The notes below the pieces were generated by a model. It searched no databases, was not told where the DNA came from, and saw only the letters and a list, made by a program, of their open reading frames with translations. This document shows, one piece after another, positions 6,297 to 7,993 of a DNA stretch of 7,993 bases. The position numbers were made by a program, and so were the translations under genes. The stretch is from assembly GCA_937902605.1 (NCBI GenBank), contig CALFNC010000205.1, forward strand, positions 1 to 7,993, written 5' to 3'. The first letter of the stretch is position 1. The number at the start of each line of letters is the position of its first letter. Origin of the DNA: an uncultured Acidobacteriota bacterium (GTDB lineage Bacteria; Acidobacteriota; Thermoanaerobaculia; UBA5066).

Positions 6297-6881
6297 ATGA
6301 GGGAACTCCGGTCGGTCGTCAACGCGCTCTTCTGCTTCCTGGTCTTCCTTTTGGTCTACGCCTTCACGGTGCCGGGCCACGCCCACGGCAAGAGCGCCCC
6401 GCGTTTCCTCCGGATGGAAATCAGCGATGTCGGGCACGGGATGGTCCATCCCGACCGGATCTCCTTCTCGGTCCCCTTCGGCCTCATCCGCCACGATCTC
6501 CGCGCCACTGGCGCCCGCGTCCGACAGGAGCTGGAGAGCCGGTTCGACCAGTCAATCGAGGCGGAGCAGGTCCGGGGCCTTTGGAAGGAGCTCTCGGAGA
6601 AGCCCGACGGCACCGAGGTGATACGGGCGTTCGACGAGGACAAGTGGAGCTTCGTCAAGGCCGGGCCGTTCCTCCGCATCACCGTCGGCCGCCCCGGCTC
6701 GGAGGAGGGGTCCGACGACACGGCGACCATCACGATCCCGGCCGCCTTCCTCTCCCGCCTGGCTGACCGGGACAAGCCGCTGGACGTCGACGCCCTTCTC
6801 GAAGAGCTGACCGCCTCACAGGCGGGAAACCTCCTGGAGATTGCGAGCCGGGACGGACGCGTGAAAGTGTGGATCGACTGA
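6297..6881 (+). CDS. Exported or membrane-anchored protein of unknown function with two related repeats
   Basis: Not recognised as a named family. The 194 residues begin with a positively charged end and a hydrophobic run (FCFLVFLLVYAFTV, about 12-25), then GHAHG, a plausible signal peptidase region, so the rest is probably extracytoplasmic. The mature part looks like two copies of one unit. Copy 1 (about 36-121) has RFLRMEIS, ISFSVPFGLIRHDL, then LWKELSEKPDGTEVIRAF and WSFV. Copy 2 (about 124-194) has PFLRITVG, ATITIPAAFLSRL, then LLEELTASQAGNLLEIAS and VKVWI. Each unit reads as strand, strand plus helix, then helix and strand. The pattern faintly recalls the beta-rich unit of LiaX/YvlB and DUF2089-type proteins, but this is from memory and weak. 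No catalytic motif or cysteine pair is visible. It lies 48 bases after the tlpA-like gene, past a hairpin, with its own strong ribosome binding site. Confidence 0.8.
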   Translation: MRELRSVVNALFCFLVFLLVYAFTVPGHAHGKSAPRFLRMEISDVGHGMVHPDRISFSVPFGLIRHDLRATGARVRQELESRFDQSIEAEQVRGLWKELSEKPDGTEVIRAFDEDKWSFVKAGPFLRITVGRPGSEEGSDDTATITIPAAFLSRLADRDKPLDVDALLEELTASQAGNLLEIASRDGRVKVWID

Positions 6882-6906
6882 AAAGAACGAGGGGACCAGC
6901 TACGAT
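6878..6906 (+). promoter_or_regulatory. Candidate promoter of the aminotransferase gene (leaderless)
   Basis: CTGAAA at 6878-6883 matches the -35 consensus TTGACA at four of six bases. A 17-base spacer leads to TACGAT at 6901-6906, and 6 more bases lead to the ATG at 6913, so transcription would begin at the start codon. The -35 overlaps the stop of the preceding gene. This is the best promoter candidate in the window. Confidence 0.5.
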
Positions 6907-6912
6907 TGGGCG

Positions 6913-7993
6913 ATGCCTAAAGCCCCGCATGTCTCGGAGTCGGTCGCCGGAATCAAGGGTTCGGTCTATTCCAAGCTCCTCCATCGCCTGAAGACGCACC
7001 AGGGGGAGGTCTATCCCTTCCATGTCGGCGACACCTGGAAACGCCCGCCCGAGGGGTGCGGGACAGACGAGATCCTCGCAGCGGACCACCCGGGCCTCAA
7101 CCAGTACACGTCGCCGCAAGGGGATCCTCGGCTGATCGACCTGATCGTCGAACGGGTCCGAGCGAAGACGGGTGTGGTGGTGGAGCGCGACAACGTGATC
7201 GTGACCGGCGGGGCGACCGCCGGCCTCCTCGCGGCAGTCGGGAGCTTCGCCGCCCCGGGGGACGAGGTGCTCCTCCTCGCCCCGCACTGGCCGCTCATCG
7301 ACGGCATCGTCCGGATGTTCGGCGCGACCCCCGTGCCGGTACCGGTCCTCCTCTCCGCCCACTCGGCCGGGGAGGCCGTCGCCGCCGTCGAGGCGAGCGT
7401 CACCGAGAGGACCGTCGCCCTCTACGTCAACACGCCGAGCAACCCGACGGGGCGAGTCCTCCCGCGGGAATGGCTGGAGGCGCTTGCCACGTGGGCGGCC
7501 CGTCGCGACCTTTGGCTGGTCTTCGACGAGGTCTACGAGGAGACGCAGTACGTGGGGCAGCACACCTATGGCCTATCGCTCGCCCCGGAGCGCTCGTTTT
7601 CCGCGCACTCGTTCTCGAAGGCCTACGGCATGGCCGGATACCGCTGCGGCTACCTGGTCGGACCGAAAGGCCCGATGGCCGAGGCGCTCAAGCTCCACAC
7701 CCACTCCACCTATAGCGCGCCGACGGCCGCACAGCTGGCAGGGATCCGCCTCTTTCAGGGAGCGGCCGACGCCTGGGTTCGCGAGACGCGCGAGGAATAC
7801 CGAACGGTCGGCGCGGCGGCCGCGAAGGTCCTCGGCGTCCCCGCGCCCGAGGGGGGCACGTTCCTCTTCCTCGACGTAGCCCGACACCTCGGCCCCGGGG
7901 GCCTCCCGGAGTTCCTCGAACGATGCGCCAACGAAGGCCTCTTCGCCGCTCCCGGACCGAGCTTCGGCCCGTTTCCGACGCACATCAGGATCT
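6913..7993 (+). CDS. Class I/II PLP-dependent aminotransferase (cut by right edge)
   Basis: Fold-type I aminotransferase moving an amino group between an amino acid and a 2-oxo acid; cytosolic, substrate not determinable from sequence. 360 codons are present of an expected 370-400. Seen: QYTSPQGDPRLIDLI (64-78, the YxxxxGxxxLR-type region), VTGGATAGL (97-105), NTPSNPTG at 173-180 (N177 contacts the cofactor ring), FDEVYEE with D205 and Y208, SFSK with the Schiff-base lysine K236, and GYRCGY with R244. The last residues, HIRI, include R359, which should be the arginine binding the substrate carboxylate, so only the short C-terminal tail is missing. The ATG at 6913 has no good Shine-Dalgarno but a well-placed promoter with TACGAT 6 bases upstream. 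It stands 31 bases after the unknown exported protein. Aspartate-type, methionine or aromatic transaminase are all possible. Confidence 0.92.
   Translation, partial: MPKAPHVSESVAGIKGSVYSKLLHRLKTHQGEVYPFHVGDTWKRPPEGCGTDEILAADHPGLNQYTSPQGDPRLIDLIVERVRAKTGVVVERDNVIVTGGATAGLLAAVGSFAAPGDEVLLLAPHWPLIDGIVRMFGATPVPVPVLLSAHSAGEAVAAVEASVTERTVALYVNTPSNPTGRVLPREWLEALATWAARRDLWLVFDEVYEETQYVGQHTYGLSLAPERSFSAHSFSKAYGMAGYRCGYLVGPKGPMAEALKLHTHSTYSAPTAAQLAGIRLFQGAADAWVRETREEYRTVGAAAAKVLGVPAPEGGTFLFLDVARHLGPGGLPEFLERCANEGLFAAPGPSFGPFPTHIRI

Noticed and set aside
4739..6322. Open frame of 527 codons on the minus strand across the TIGR02757 and tlpA-like genes
   Set aside because: Antisense to two genes with clear family motifs; composition is Arg/Gly/Pro-rich and no domain is recognisable. 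It is a GC-driven shadow.
6730..7563. Open frame of 277 codons on the minus strand across the aminotransferase
   Set aside because: Opposite a gene with all PLP-enzyme motifs; no ribosome binding site or recognisable domain.
7981..7993. Possible second adapter remnant at the right end (AGGATCT)
   Set aside because: The bases continue the aminotransferase frame as HIRI, the expected family motif, and do not match the TruSeq sequence.

Overview
The window is a GC-rich (about two-thirds G+C by eye) stretch of an ordinary-looking bacterial chromosome, most likely a contig from a short-read or metagenome assembly. Bases 1-23 are Illumina TruSeq adapter, so the left edge is artificial. The organism cannot be named with confidence. 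High GC, a strong preference for C-ending codons, mixed Shine-Dalgarno and apparently leaderless starts, HflX, a TlpA-type thioredoxin and a TIGR02757 protein would fit Acidobacteriota or another GC-rich didermic lineage. That placement is inference.

Left half, minus strand, read right to left: hflX (ribosome-associated GTPase), then a tight pentose-phosphate operon tal-tkt-zwf. The tal-tkt gap is 4 bases, with the tkt ribosome binding site inside the last two codons of tal; the tkt-zwf gap is 17 bases. Zwf feeds the oxidative branch, and Tal and Tkt do the non-oxidative carbon shuffling. The zwf gene is cut off after 101 codons by the contig end.

Right half, plus strand: a TIGR02757/DUF2400 protein diverging from hflX, a membrane-anchored TlpA/ResA-like thioredoxin 10 bases behind it, a hairpin at the tlpA-like stop, an exported protein of unknown function made of two related repeats, and a fold-type I PLP aminotransferase that runs off the right edge after 360 codons.

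No mobile element, CRISPR array, tRNA, rRNA, defence system or biosynthetic cluster was seen, and nothing here amounts to a clearly new system. The points most worth checking are: (1) the TIGR02757 protein carries two endonuclease III-like signatures in order (a DTHVHR segment and a C-terminal C-X8-C-X2-C-X5-C set), suggesting a divergent, possibly iron-sulfur HhH-GPD protein; (2) three genes without a Shine-Dalgarno each have a TANNNT box 6-7 bases before the start codon, the arrangement of leaderless transcripts; (3) the unknown exported protein is an internal duplication. No gene lies in any gap; the longest, between hflX and tal, is 62 bases.
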